Shown here in pieces: positions 17,990-26,338 of a stretch of 64,000 nucleotides of DNA; position 1 is the first letter of the stretch; every line of letters begins with the position of its first letter. Both the position numbers and the translations under genes were made by a program. This DNA is from Acinetobacter sedimenti (GTDB lineage Bacteria > Pseudomonadota > Gammaproteobacteria > Pseudomonadales > Moraxellaceae). Below the pieces are notes generated by a model, which was given only the letters and a program-made list of their open reading frames with translations, searched no databases and was not told the DNA's origin. Location: positions 1-64,000 of the forward strand of contig NZ_JAKUML010000009.1 of NCBI RefSeq assembly GCF_022601685.1, given 5' to 3'.

Positions 17990-20656
17990 GTGATTAACAA
18001 TCAAAAATCAGCGCATAATACTCTCATTGATTCTCAACCTTTATCACAAGACTACACCATCACCAACCAAACTCTGAAAAACAGTCCATTGAAAACCAAT
18101 CAAGTCAGCGCCCTGACAAACAAAGAAATCTTGCATACCATTCAGCACACCAAACTCAATGTTGCACAGCTCACGCATTTTGCCGATTTAGATAAGATTC
18201 CTGCATCGACACGACGTATCAAAGCACTGAATGACTTCCTTGGTCAAGATCGTGCCAAAGCGTCCGTTGAAGCAGGTCTAAGCTTACCTTATTCAGGCTA
18301 CAACATTTTTGCCGTAGGTACCGCAGGACTCGGTAAACGTACGATGATTAAGCGTTTACTCGCACAACATGCCAAAACGCTACCAACACCATCTGATTGG
18401 GTCTATGTCAACAACTTCCACGATGCACGTCAGCCATCAGCACTTGAGCTTGAAGCAGGTCAAGCGCCGAAGTTTCAAAAAGCCATGCATGACATGTGGG
18501 GCGCAATTCTACAACAATTAGAACGCCGTTTTAGTGCGGATACATATCACAAACAAATCGAAATGATTCGTGGTCAAGTCAGTCAACTTCAGCAAGAAGC
18601 ACTCCTTGAACTGACCCAAGAGGGTGAAGCACTGTCTTTAAAATTGGTGTCGAAAAACGAAGAACACATCTTTGTTCCAGTACACGATAGCAGCTCAGAA
18701 AAAGCTCAACCTCAAGAAATGAGCCAATCTGACATCGACGCATTGAATCCCAAAGATCGTATGAAAATTGCATCGAATATCAGCTATATGGATAAGAAGT
18801 TGCAACGTCTTGGCTCAACACTTGGCGGTATGGAAGATGTCGCACGAGATAAAGTCATTGACCTCAATCATGATATTGCTAAACAAGTGGTCGAACCCAA
18901 AGTTCAAAATATTTATAAACGCTTTGAAAATGTTGAACATTTGGCAAATTATCTTAAAGCCTATGCCAAGGATATTATTGAGCATGTCGAGCTGATTTTG
19001 GATCGTGAGGAAGAAGATTTTAGCCCAACCACATTCAACCGTGTCCCTGCTCGCTATCAAGTCAATGTTATAACAACGCACAAAGCCAACTCGGGCGCAC
19101 CTGTGATTTTTGAAGACTTCCCAACGCATTACAATCTGCTTGGACACGTCGAACAACTTACCCAAATGGGCACCATTACCACAGACTTTACTTTGATTCG
19201 CTCAGGTGCTTTGCATCGAGCTAATGGTGGCTTTCTGATTCTCGAAGCCGAACAAATGCTTGAGCAAGCTTACGCATGGCAAGGGCTAAAACGTGCGCTA
19301 AAATCTGGAAAATTAAAACTATCCTCGCTGGAACATATGTTGACCTTAACAGGCAGTATTTCTATTGAGCCACAATCAATTCCCCTGACAGTCAAAGTGA
19401 TTCTACTCGCAGAACCACAGATTTATTATGAAATCTTAGACTATGAGCCTGAACTCGGTAGCGTATTTAAAATTCGTGCTGATTTCACTGACACCTTACC
19501 CCGTACCGAAGCCAATGAACAGGCTTATATGCAACTAATTGCAGACTATGTACAGCGTGATAAATTGCGTCCATTTGATCGTTCTGCGCTTGCTGCATTA
19601 CTCACTGACTCCAGTCGTCAGGCGGAAGATCAAAAATCACTGTCCCTGCATGCTTCGACACTTGGTGATTTGATTCGTGAAGCGCATCATCATGCCCTAT
19701 TGCAAGATGCCAATACCGTGACCGCAGAACACATCAATATGGCATTACAACATCGTCAATATCGTCTTGGATATTTGCGAGAGCTCTATTGGCAAGACCT
19801 GTCACGTGGTACGCAACTCATTGAAACTTCAGGCTATCGCTTGGGTCAGATCAATGCACTTTCGGTTATCCATTATGCCGATGTGGAGTTTGGCTTACCA
19901 TCACGTTTAACCGCTTCGGTATACCAAGGTGGCGGCGATATTCTCGATATTGAGCGCAGTGTCGAGCTTGGTGGCTCACTGCATGCCAAAGGCGTTCTAC
20001 TCATGTCCAGCTTTTTAAAAGCACACTTCGGACGCACGCAAACCCTACACTTCTCTGCTGCATTGGCTTTTGAACAAAGCTACGGCGAGGTCGATGGCGA
20101 TAGTGCCACAGTGGCGGAGCTTTCTGCGCTCATTTCCGCAATTAGCCAAATTCCAATTGATCAATCTTGGGCAATCACAGGTTCAATGAATCAACTTGGA
20201 CAAGTACAACCAATTGGTGGCGTCAATGCCAAAATCGAAGGCTTCTTCGATGCCTGTAAACTACAAGGCTTCTCAGGTTCTCAAGGTGTGATTATCCCAC
20301 GTCAGAACATGCAACATCTAATGCTTCGCCAAGAAGTCATTGATGCGGTGAATGAAGATAAATTCCATATTCACGCCATTGATACCATTGACCAAGCCTT
20401 AGAAATCCTCATGTCACGCCCTGTTGGCACATTAGATAAAGATGGACAGTACAGTAAAGATTCGATCTTTGCAGCCGTAATGGAACAACTAAACTACTGG
20501 CAAGCAGTCGAAGATGGCGAGATCGAAGAGCCTAAAAAAGCCAAAAAGAAAAAACCAAAAGATGATAAAGCGAAAAAAGAGAAAGTCGCAGAAACGAAAG
20601 TGACTAAAAATAAGATGATCTCACGCAAACAAAAATCAAAGATGAAAAAGAAATAA
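17990..20656 (+). CDS. Lon-like ATP-dependent protease with long lysine-rich tail
   Basis: An 888-residue AAA+ protease of the LonB/YcbZ-like group (AAA_32 domain plus Lon proteolytic domain). Walker A is GTAGLGKRT (Lys116). The Lon serine-lysine dyad is visible as Ser705 (DGDSATVAEL) and Lys748 (GGVNAKIEGF), 43 residues apart as in Lon. It is much longer than E. coli YcbZ (about 586). The last ~45 residues are nearly all Lys, Asp and Glu, with KKAKKKKPK-type runs, suggesting a nucleic-acid or ribosome contact. The GTG at 17990 is the best start available; no upstream in-frame ATG survives. Single gene with its own terminator. Confidence 0.88.
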   Translation: MINNQKSAHNTLIDSQPLSQDYTITNQTLKNSPLKTNQVSALTNKEILHTIQHTKLNVAQLTHFADLDKIPASTRRIKALNDFLGQDRAKASVEAGLSLPYSGYNIFAVGTAGLGKRTMIKRLLAQHAKTLPTPSDWVYVNNFHDARQPSALELEAGQAPKFQKAMHDMWGAILQQLERRFSADTYHKQIEMIRGQVSQLQQEALLELTQEGEALSLKLVSKNEEHIFVPVHDSSSEKAQPQEMSQSDIDALNPKDRMKIASNISYMDKKLQRLGSTLGGMEDVARDKVIDLNHDIAKQVVEPKVQNIYKRFENVEHLANYLKAYAKDIIEHVELILDREEEDFSPTTFNRVPARYQVNVITTHKANSGAPVIFEDFPTHYNLLGHVEQLTQMGTITTDFTLIRSGALHRANGGFLILEAEQMLEQAYAWQGLKRALKSGKLKLSSLEHMLTLTGSISIEPQSIPLTVKVILLAEPQIYYEILDYEPELGSVFKIRADFTDTLPRTEANEQAYMQLIADYVQRDKLRPFDRSALAALLTDSSRQAEDQKSLSLHASTLGDLIREAHHHALLQDANTVTAEHINMALQHRQYRLGYLRELYWQDLSRGTQLIETSGYRLGQINALSVIHYADVEFGLPSRLTASVYQGGGDILDIERSVELGGSLHAKGVLLMSSFLKAHFGRTQTLHFSAALAFEQSYGEVDGDSATVAELSALISAISQIPIDQSWAITGSMNQLGQVQPIGGVNAKIEGFFDACKLQGFSGSQGVIIPRQNMQHLMLRQEVIDAVNEDKFHIHAIDTIDQALEILMSRPVGTLDKDGQYSKDSIFAAVMEQLNYWQAVEDGEIEEPKKAKKKKPKDDKAKKEKVAETKVTKNKMISRKQKSKMKKK

Positions 20657-20679
20657 TGATTTTAAGGAATTAAACTAAG

Positions 20680-20705
20680 CCAGTAATTCGTTACTGGTTT
20701 TTTAT
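20680..20705 (+). terminator. Terminator after the Lon-like gene
   Basis: The seven-base stem CCAGTAA / TTACTGG closes a TTCG tetraloop and is followed by T-rich DNA. Confidence 0.9.
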
Positions 20706-20932
20706 TGAAAAAATAACTAGATGAAAAGTTTACAGACTTATCGCAATTTCTAAAATCTAAGAAAAAACAAAAAAAAATGTTTGAAATGACATATATATAG
20801 ATCAAAAATTAAAGAAATGATAAAGCTAGAAAATTTAATGCATTTTGTGGTTTAAACAAAAATATAAAGGCAATTAAATTGAAAACTTATTTTTATACTA
20901 CAGGCACAGTCTCATTAAAATAATGAACACTA

Positions 20933-20957
20933 TGGTGGGACGGAGAGAATCGAAGTC
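20933..20957 (-). repeat. attL: imperfect copy of the tRNA-Leu 3' end
   Basis: TGGTGGGACGGAGAGA is followed by ATCGAAGTCT. This repeats the end of the tRNA-Leu gene at 32754 onward, with one missing G and three mismatches. The longest identical core is about GGGACGGAGAGA. Same orientation as the tRNA end, so the two copies bracket the 20.9-32.8 kb element. It has no cloverleaf of its own. Confidence 0.75.
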
Positions 20958-21107
20958 TATCGCAATATATTGTTTTTATTATTATAAAAAATATTTACCC
21001 TCATCCTTACCCTCTAGCTTATCCTTATTATTGATTTTAACCCCCATTACGAAAAGGTCACTCTATGACTAAACATTAGCTAGTTATAGCTAGATTACAG
21101 CTAGTTT
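20958..21107. repeat. Left end of the element: integrase arm-type repeat and AGCTAG triplet
   Basis: The 22-base sequence at 21011-21032 (CCTCTAGCTTATCCTTATTA plus two T) recurs exactly at 32625-32646 near the other end, in direct orientation. It is a candidate integrase arm-binding site. At 21078, 21088 and 21099 the palindrome AGCTAG occurs three times at 10-11 base spacing. No gene in this stretch. Confidence 0.55.
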
Positions 21108-21791
21108 TTATTTCACCTCCATGTCTGTACCCAACTCATTAAAAAACTCCGTCAAGTTTTCCAATCGTCCCAAGTTTGATTTCTTCGGCTTGGTAGCTTC
21201 TTCCATCAGGTCATCGACAAATAATTTCTCGTTGGTCATTTCAGGGTCACGCTCAATGAGTGAATCTAGGTACTGGTAATTTTTCACATTTTGCTGAGCA
21301 ATGTATTTTTCACAAAGTTGTACCCTGTGCATCATTTCCTTAATGACTGGATTCACTGCACCCTGATCTAAACAATGTTGAATCAGTTTTTTATTAAAGT
21401 CGATCAGCTCCAAGACACTGTTGTCATTAAAATGTGTTAGATGCGCTATGCTAGCTTCGGATAAGCGTTCAATGTAATTACTCACCATCGTTACCGACCG
21501 TTCGGCAATAGCATTGTATAAAATCGCCACTTGTGACAATTTCGGGTCAATATCAGGCTCACCAGTAAAGCCAAGTACCCAATCTGCGGACACACCATAA
21601 AACAAACATAATCTAAGTAAAATAGCTGAGTTTGGTAGCCTACCATTCTCAATTTCACTGATACGGTTTTTGATCGGTTCGCCCCAAATATGCACGCCTA
21701 CGTCCTCCTGTCGCACCTTTGCCATTGTGCGAGCAATTTTCAAACGCTTGCCTACTGATTTCGCTGTCTTTTCTTCAATAAAAGCGGTCAT
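21108..21791 (-). CDS. XRE-family helix-turn-helix regulator
   Basis: A 227-residue protein with an N-terminal Cro/C1-type HTH (about residues 12-75: GKRLKIARTMAKVRQEDVGV, then NRISEIENGRLPN, then YGVSADWVLGF). The C-terminal half is helical and hydrophilic and I do not recognise it. There is no visible LexA-like peptidase motif. It is the leftmost gene of the integrated element and probably controls element genes. A 12-base inverted repeat (21868-21908) lies upstream and may be its operator. Its targets are unknown. Confidence 0.75.
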   Translation of the reverse strand: MTAFIEEKTAKSVGKRLKIARTMAKVRQEDVGVHIWGEPIKNRISEIENGRLPNSAILLRLCLFYGVSADWVLGFTGEPDIDPKLSQVAILYNAIAERSVTMVSNYIERLSEASIAHLTHFNDNSVLELIDFNKKLIQHCLDQGAVNPVIKEMMHRVQLCEKYIAQQNVKNYQYLDSLIERDPEMTNEKLFVDDLMEEATKPKKSNLGRLENLTEFFNELGTDMEVK

Positions 21792-21867
21792 TTGGAATAC
21801 CTTAGATTAGGGAGTATTTGACTTGTTATACTGATTTCGCACCCAACGCCTTAATGGTGTGCTACCA

Positions 21868-21915
21868 CATGGCGCATGACTGAATCCACAATACAATCAT
21901 GCGCCATGCTCTTTT
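21868..21915 (+). repeat. Twelve-base perfect inverted repeat upstream of the XRE gene
   Basis: CATGGCGCATGA and its exact complement TCATGCGCCATG are separated by 17 bases and followed by CTCT7 on the plus strand. It looks like a terminator for plus-strand transcription. It sits 77 bases upstream of the minus-strand XRE start, so it could also be an operator. Confidence 0.55.
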
Positions 21916-21916
21916 T

Positions 21917-22474
21917 TTAAATACCTACAATTACGTTCAACTGCACTGCTTTGGCTTCGCTGTAAATATCATCAATACGTGCCTGAAGCTGTGGCATAGT
22001 GATGCGTTTAGCTTGGTAAACTTCCTGTTCAGCCTTGTCAAAATCAAACGGCGCTTTCATTTCAATAACAGCCTTGATCTGCTCATTTGAAAGGTCTGCT
22101 CGTCTTAACTCCCAATAGATACCATCTCGTGCATTTTTGGCATTTTTGATTTGATTGCTTACAGTCGTTGCAATCGAACGTGCTTCACTTAATTGCTTAT
22201 GAAGTTGCGCCAGTTCATCGGCATGATTACTGATATGGATGTCGTAGGCTTCAAGTGCCTGCTGGGTAGTCGCCTTGTAATTGGCTTCCTGTTGATCAAG
22301 TTCAGCATTCATCTGTAAATACGCATCATCTACGCTGATATTTTGCTGTTCTGCTCGATGAATAATTTCTTGTGCTGTCGCAGTATATGCACCACGCTCG
22401 ATGAGTTTTGCAAGGCGCATTGTAAGCGGATAACTAAGGCGCACGGCTTTGGCTCGATCATCTAAATTAATCAT
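21917..22474 (-). CDS. Hypothetical coiled-coil protein of the element
   Basis: 185 residues, unrecognised. The middle (about 55-115) is long-helical and rich in Ala, Gln, Glu and Lys, consistent with a coiled coil. No signal peptide or TM segment. It is the last of three small unknown genes on the same strand (23151 to 21917). Its stop lies just beyond the 21868-21908 inverted repeat. Accessory gene of the integrated element; function unknown. Confidence 0.6.
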   Translation of the reverse strand: MINLDDRAKAVRLSYPLTMRLAKLIERGAYTATAQEIIHRAEQQNISVDDAYLQMNAELDQQEANYKATTQQALEAYDIHISNHADELAQLHKQLSEARSIATTVSNQIKNAKNARDGIYWELRRADLSNEQIKAVIEMKAPFDFDKAEQEVYQAKRITMPQLQARIDDIYSEAKAVQLNVIVGI

Positions 22475-22533
22475 GAAAAAAATCCCACTGGTTAAAATGA
22501 GATTTCATTATTCATTAGTTCGTTTAAGCCAAT

Positions 22534-22887
22534 TTAGCCAGTTCCAAAAACCTTATCATCAGTGCATTTACGAATATATTCTTTAGTTTGCTTATAGCTC
22601 TCCTCAATCATTGTTTTAAGCCGTTCCTGTTGTTCAGGCGTATCAGCTTGTCGGTATGCTTGCTCTAGTTTGCTCGATTGGAATTGCATTGAGATAACAC
22701 GGTCTAGCTGTCTAGGTGTCAATAGTGCAAGTCGTTTCACTCTATTTTTGGAGGTAATCCGCTTGCCCTCTATGGTCTTAGCGCCTGTAGATTTTTCCCA
22801 CGGCTTAGATGCTAGGATTCGTTCACGCTGTTGTCGTCTGCGCTCATCAGTCCATGCTAGTGCGTGTTTATTGGATTTACCTCCCAT
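22534..22887 (-). CDS. Hypothetical small basic protein
   Basis: 117 residues, strongly basic. The N-terminal half has the pattern KPW-x-KSTGAKT-x-EGK-x-x-x-x-KN, seen in many small mobile-element proteins of unknown function. The C-terminal half is helical and charged. It begins three bases after the stop of the 86-residue gene upstream, so the two are probably one transcript. Nucleic-acid binding is plausible from charge alone. Confidence 0.6.
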   Translation of the reverse strand: MGGKSNKHALAWTDERRRQQRERILASKPWEKSTGAKTIEGKRITSKNRVKRLALLTPRQLDRVISMQFQSSKLEQAYRQADTPEQQERLKTMIEESYKQTKEYIRKCTDDKVFGTG

Positions 22888-22890
22888 TGG

Positions 22891-23151
22891 TCAATCCTCC
22901 TCAATGAGTTGCATGTGGGCTTGGTGCTGTGCTTCTTTCACAATTGCCGATAGCGTACCAACGGACATGACAATCACACCTTTTACACCTTGTTTGCGTA
23001 GCATGTGCGCCCTTGTGCCGAATAGATTGCCGTCATCAACTAGCTTGACCTCAACAACTTTAGATGACTTATCATTGACGGCTAATTTTGGGTAAACTCT
23101 GTTAGGGTCAAGCGCATAAGATACGATTACAAATTTCTTGATTTCAGTCAT
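22891..23151 (-). CDS. Hypothetical 86-aa protein
   Basis: A short protein with alternating beta and helix predictions (KFVIVSYALDP, VVEVKLVDDGNLFGTRAHMLRKQGVKGVIVMSVGTL). It is unrecognised, with no signal or TM segment. First of three same-strand small genes, three bases before the next. It follows the long non-coding gap downstream of umuC. A start with AAGGAGC seven bases upstream supports translation. Confidence 0.6.
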   Translation of the reverse strand: MTEIKKFVIVSYALDPNRVYPKLAVNDKSSKVVEVKLVDDGNLFGTRAHMLRKQGVKGVIVMSVGTLSAIVKEAQHQAHMQLIEED

Positions 23152-23629
23152 TTTTTTAGCTCCTTAAAATGTCAAAAATGAAAAATCACAAGTTCAATCA
23201 AACTAAAGAATAATGTAAAAAAATGACGGCAATTTCTGACATTCCAAGTTGCGTATATTAATGATTATTAAAAGATTACTGATTAAAAAATGACAAAAGG
23301 TAAAAATGTAAAAAACTAGTGCAAAAAGGGTATGTAAAAATGTCAAAATCTAAAAAGTGACTTATGATTGATTTTTCTGCACCCCCAAGTATCAGAAATG
23401 CAGAATTTTACTTGTATTGAAAATGCAATCAATCTATTGCTGTGTAAGGCGTTTAATAGGTTCGGTACGGTCTTGAATTGGTGTGCTGTCTATGTGAAAT
23501 TACCTTGATGTACCTTGATGACTGCGCAATTTTGATCATACCTTTAGCTATTGGGATATAAGGCTTTGGGCGGACAATGATGTTGTTTTTGATCACACCT
23601 TATCATATTTACACTTAAGTTGCTCACTT
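23152..23629. other. Gene-free gap between umuC and the small-gene cluster
   Basis: About 480 bases with no convincing gene. It contains scattered TGTMAAAA motifs at 23170, 23214, 23307, 23333 and 23341. A 10-base tandem duplication (TACCTTGATG twice) lies at 23501-23520. It probably holds the promoter of the three small genes to the left; an operator cluster or transfer/replication site cannot be excluded. Confidence 0.4.
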
Positions 23630-24916
23630 CTAACGAACCTTCAAAAAGCTCCCTACACGAAATGGATTAGCACTTAACTTTTCACGGCTCATTTGCCAGT
23701 TATTATTTTTATTATGCACCGCACCCAATGACAATTTCGCTTTGCCAAATTTATCATGCACATTTTCAAAAGTTGCCATCAGCCGTTCAATTTCTTGAAC
23801 CTGTTGCATATCTGTGAGTAAGTCATAAGTATGTTTTGCTTTCGGTTCAAGGCACGTTAAAACCACACCACACTTTTTAAATCGAATCCCTTTTTCATAG
23901 AGAGTTGCAATCATCTTTGAGGCATATCTAGTCATCAAAAGTAAATCATCAGTCGGTTCGGGAAAACTAAAAGATACTGACTTGTTATAAAACGGCATAC
24001 TTTCATCGAAAGGATTTGATTGTACAAAAACCATCATACAACCACACAAGAGCGCATCATCTCGCAACCGCTTAAACGCATCTTGTACATACGCACGGAT
24101 TGCCGACTTTAAATCGACTAATTCAGTCACACGCTGTCCGAAAGAGCGACTAGAAATGATTTGTTGCTTTGCATCGGGTGTATGTTCAATCTCGATACAT
24201 GACGTACCTTGTAGCTCAAGTACGGTTCTTTGCATGACTACTGAAAACTGCTTCCGTATAAAACTATCATTTGCACTAGCCAAGTCCAATACATTAGTAA
24301 TACTGATATTTTGCAGTTTCTTACTGTGCTTACGTCCTACTCCCCACACTTCGCTTACATCAATTTGTGAAAATATATCTTCTTTTGAGGTTAGACTCAT
24401 TTCATAAAGATTACAAATTCCGTCATATTGCTGATTTTTCTTTGCAATGTGATTGGCTATTTTCGCTTCGGTTTTAGTCGCACCGATGCCAATGCACACA
24501 GGTAGGCTTAACCATTGCCAAAGTCTTGCTTTGATCTTCTGCGCCATTTGATCGAGGTCAAAGTTACGATGCCGTGTTAAGTCTAAAAAACATTCGTCAA
24601 TTGAATAAATTTCTTGCTCGCCTAGACCGACAAAATCAAAAAGGACGCTGTGAAATCGACGTGACATTTCACCATACAAGGCATAGTTACTTGATAGGAC
24701 TTGGATTTGATGCTGTTTGATCATGTCTTGCATCTTAAACAATGGTGTACCCATCTTTATGCCTAAGTCTTTGACTTCCTGACTCCGTGCGATTGCACAA
24801 CCATCATTATTAGACAGCACAAGAACAGGCACATTATTCAGCTTAGGATTAAACGCACGTTCGCAACTGACATAACAATTGTTGATGTCTACCAGTGCAA
24901 ATATTCGATTTTGCAT
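23630..24916 (-). CDS. umuC: DNA polymerase V catalytic subunit UmuC
   Basis: Y-family error-prone polymerase for SOS translesion synthesis with RecA and UmuD'2. The N-terminal palm motif ALVDINNCYVSCERAFNP and the YSIDECFLDL catalytic motif are both intact. GIGATKTEAKIANHIAKK and the VWGVGRK HhH region follow. 428 residues is full length for UmuC. It starts 13 bases after umuD on the same strand, the standard umuDC operon. It is carried on the integrated element, so it is probably an accessory copy. Regulation is expected to be SOS-linked. Confidence 0.95.
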   Translation of the reverse strand: MQNRIFALVDINNCYVSCERAFNPKLNNVPVLVLSNNDGCAIARSQEVKDLGIKMGTPLFKMQDMIKQHQIQVLSSNYALYGEMSRRFHSVLFDFVGLGEQEIYSIDECFLDLTRHRNFDLDQMAQKIKARLWQWLSLPVCIGIGATKTEAKIANHIAKKNQQYDGICNLYEMSLTSKEDIFSQIDVSEVWGVGRKHSKKLQNISITNVLDLASANDSFIRKQFSVVMQRTVLELQGTSCIEIEHTPDAKQQIISSRSFGQRVTELVDLKSAIRAYVQDAFKRLRDDALLCGCMMVFVQSNPFDESMPFYNKSVSFSFPEPTDDLLLMTRYASKMIATLYEKGIRFKKCGVVLTCLEPKAKHTYDLLTDMQQVQEIERLMATFENVHDKFGKAKLSLGAVHNKNNNWQMSREKLSANPFRVGSFLKVR

Positions 24917-24929
24917 GATACTGACTCAA

Positions 24930-25478
24930 CTATTTACGCTTACGCAGGGGCTTGATAATACTGGTGACAACTCCCCATATTTGCAGTTCTTGACCATCAA
25001 GAAAGTGTATGTCTGAGTATTCAGGATTTTCGGCTTTGAGGTAAGTTTCTTGCGGAGTAATGATGAGTCGTTTAACGGTAAACTCATTATCTACAAGCGC
25101 AATAACAATCTCACCATCGTGCGCATTTAAGCTCCGATCAACAATTAATTGATCGCCCACATCTATACCAGCATTGAACATAGATAATGAATTGACTTCA
25201 ACAATGAATGTTGCCGATTGGTTATCAATCAAAAACTCATTTAAATCAATAGAGCGGTCGATATAGTCATTCGCAGGGGACGGAAAGCCTGCCGATACTC
25301 GATCAAGTACAAAGGGTATGCTCACAGTAGTTCTTGCAACTACAGGGCGAATATCGTGCGAAGAAACACTTTCAAGTAAGGCGTTTAAAGTCGGGCTTGG
25401 ACTGCCATTTTCACCCATCAGATTTTGCAATGAACGCCATGCACCATCTGAGAAATAGACTTGCAATTTCTTAGTCAT
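24930..25478 (-). CDS. umuD: UmuD, long Acinetobacter-type, self-cleaving S24 peptidase
   Basis: 182 residues from the ATG at 25478, which has AGGAG seven bases upstream. The peptidase domain is complete. The cleavage site is Ala63-Gly64 in SAGFPSPA, the nucleophile Ser99 and the general base Lys136 (FTVKRL). The 36- and 37-residue spacings equal those of E. coli UmuD. The N-terminus before the cleavage site is about 40 residues longer than in E. coli. It reads KKLQVYFSDGAWRSLQNL, as in Acinetobacter UmuDAb, which also acts as a LexA-like repressor of DNA-damage genes. Operon with umuC. Confidence 0.92.
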   Translation of the reverse strand: MTKKLQVYFSDGAWRSLQNLMGENGSPSPTLNALLESVSSHDIRPVVARTTVSIPFVLDRVSAGFPSPANDYIDRSIDLNEFLIDNQSATFIVEVNSLSMFNAGIDVGDQLIVDRSLNAHDGEIVIALVDNEFTVKRLIITPQETYLKAENPEYSDIHFLDGQELQIWGVVTSIIKPLRKRK

Positions 25479-25588
25479 ATTAGAACTCCTATGCAACTTG
25501 GCATGTTTGAAGTTATCTGTAATGAATAGGATACGGCGATTTGCAAAAATGATGCAACGACTATAAACCCAATAAAATCAACTGAGCG
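25479..25588 (-). promoter_or_regulatory. umuD upstream region with AACTT-N10-AAGTT inverted repeat
   Basis: Bases 25495-25514 contain AACTT and AAGTT as an inverted pair spaced by ten bases, 16-36 bases upstream of the umuD ATG. The position suits an operator, possibly for UmuD itself or a related damage repressor. It is not a clear match to a consensus I can quote. Confidence 0.4.
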
Positions 25589-26248
25589 TCAAAATAAGTC
25601 GTGCTGTGGTGAGATTTTTTGAGGGCGAGGCATGTGTTTAGCCGTAAATTCGTCTGACATGTCGAGGAAAAAATCAGGTGCAATTCTATGATTTGTATTC
25701 AGCCAGTCTTTACGGTGTTGTTCAGGGATGATAATTATTGAGCGTTTTTCATCGTTAGGCTGGTGAAATTGGGACATGAAAGGATGCTGGTCTGCATTGA
25801 TCGTGAGCATGGTCATTGAGCGCACTTGCTGACCGTCTATCGTGGTGTTTTCAAACAGCCCAGCTACGGTAAAAGGCTTGCCATCTTTTCGGAATATTCC
25901 CCATCGCTGTGCTTTACCATCTATGTATCGAGGTTCATAGATAATTTCTACAGGAATCAAAGCAAATTGATTGTTTTGCCAAGCGTGGCTAAAGCTCGGC
26001 TTCTCATGAACAGTTTCCGTGCGAGCATTGTAGGTATAACGGCAAATATCTAAACTCTTTGCCCACTTTGGTATTAATCCGAATTTTACATTGCGCCATT
26101 CAATGTTTGCAGTATTTGGGTTATGAAAGAGTAAAGCACTGTCATGACTCGGATAAATGTCATCACCAAGTTCAAAGTTTGGCGTTTGCAAGTCAAGCCC
26201 AAGTTGTAGAATCTTGGGCTTGCTGATCGGCTTAAAGTTGGCGCACAT
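25589..26248 (-). CDS. yedK: SOS response-associated peptidase (SRAP; YedK/HMCES family)
   Basis: SRAP proteins crosslink to abasic sites in single-stranded DNA through Cys2 and shield them. Cys2 is present (MCANF). The active-site Asn is in YNARTET, the Glu lies in the LIPVEIIYEP strand, and the histidine region reads INADQHPFMSQFH. That last segment differs somewhat from the common IHxRMP form. At 219 residues it has family length. It lies directly upstream of umuDC on the same strand, making a three-gene DNA-damage module within the mobile element. The GCTAA iteron array is immediately upstream. Confidence 0.9.
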   Translation of the reverse strand: MCANFKPISKPKILQLGLDLQTPNFELGDDIYPSHDSALLFHNPNTANIEWRNVKFGLIPKWAKSLDICRYTYNARTETVHEKPSFSHAWQNNQFALIPVEIIYEPRYIDGKAQRWGIFRKDGKPFTVAGLFENTTIDGQQVRSMTMLTINADQHPFMSQFHQPNDEKRSIIIIPEQHRKDWLNTNHRIAPDFFLDMSDEFTAKHMPRPQKISPQHDLF

Positions 26249-26338
26249 TGATACTTAATTTAATGATCCAGTTTAATTAAAGAAACCATATTACATTGAG
26301 AAAGTCGAGCATTCCCCTAAAAGTACAATACAAAAAAA

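Noticed and set aside
20933-20957. A second tRNA-Leu gene or tRNA fragment gene at the left boundary
   Set aside because: Only the T-arm/acceptor part is present, with mismatches and no D-arm or anticodon arm. It is an att duplicate.
23501-23520. TACCTTGATG tandem repeat as a CRISPR or iteron array
   Set aside because: Only two 10-base copies with no spacers, so chance or slippage is enough. No CRISPR array was seen anywhere in the window.
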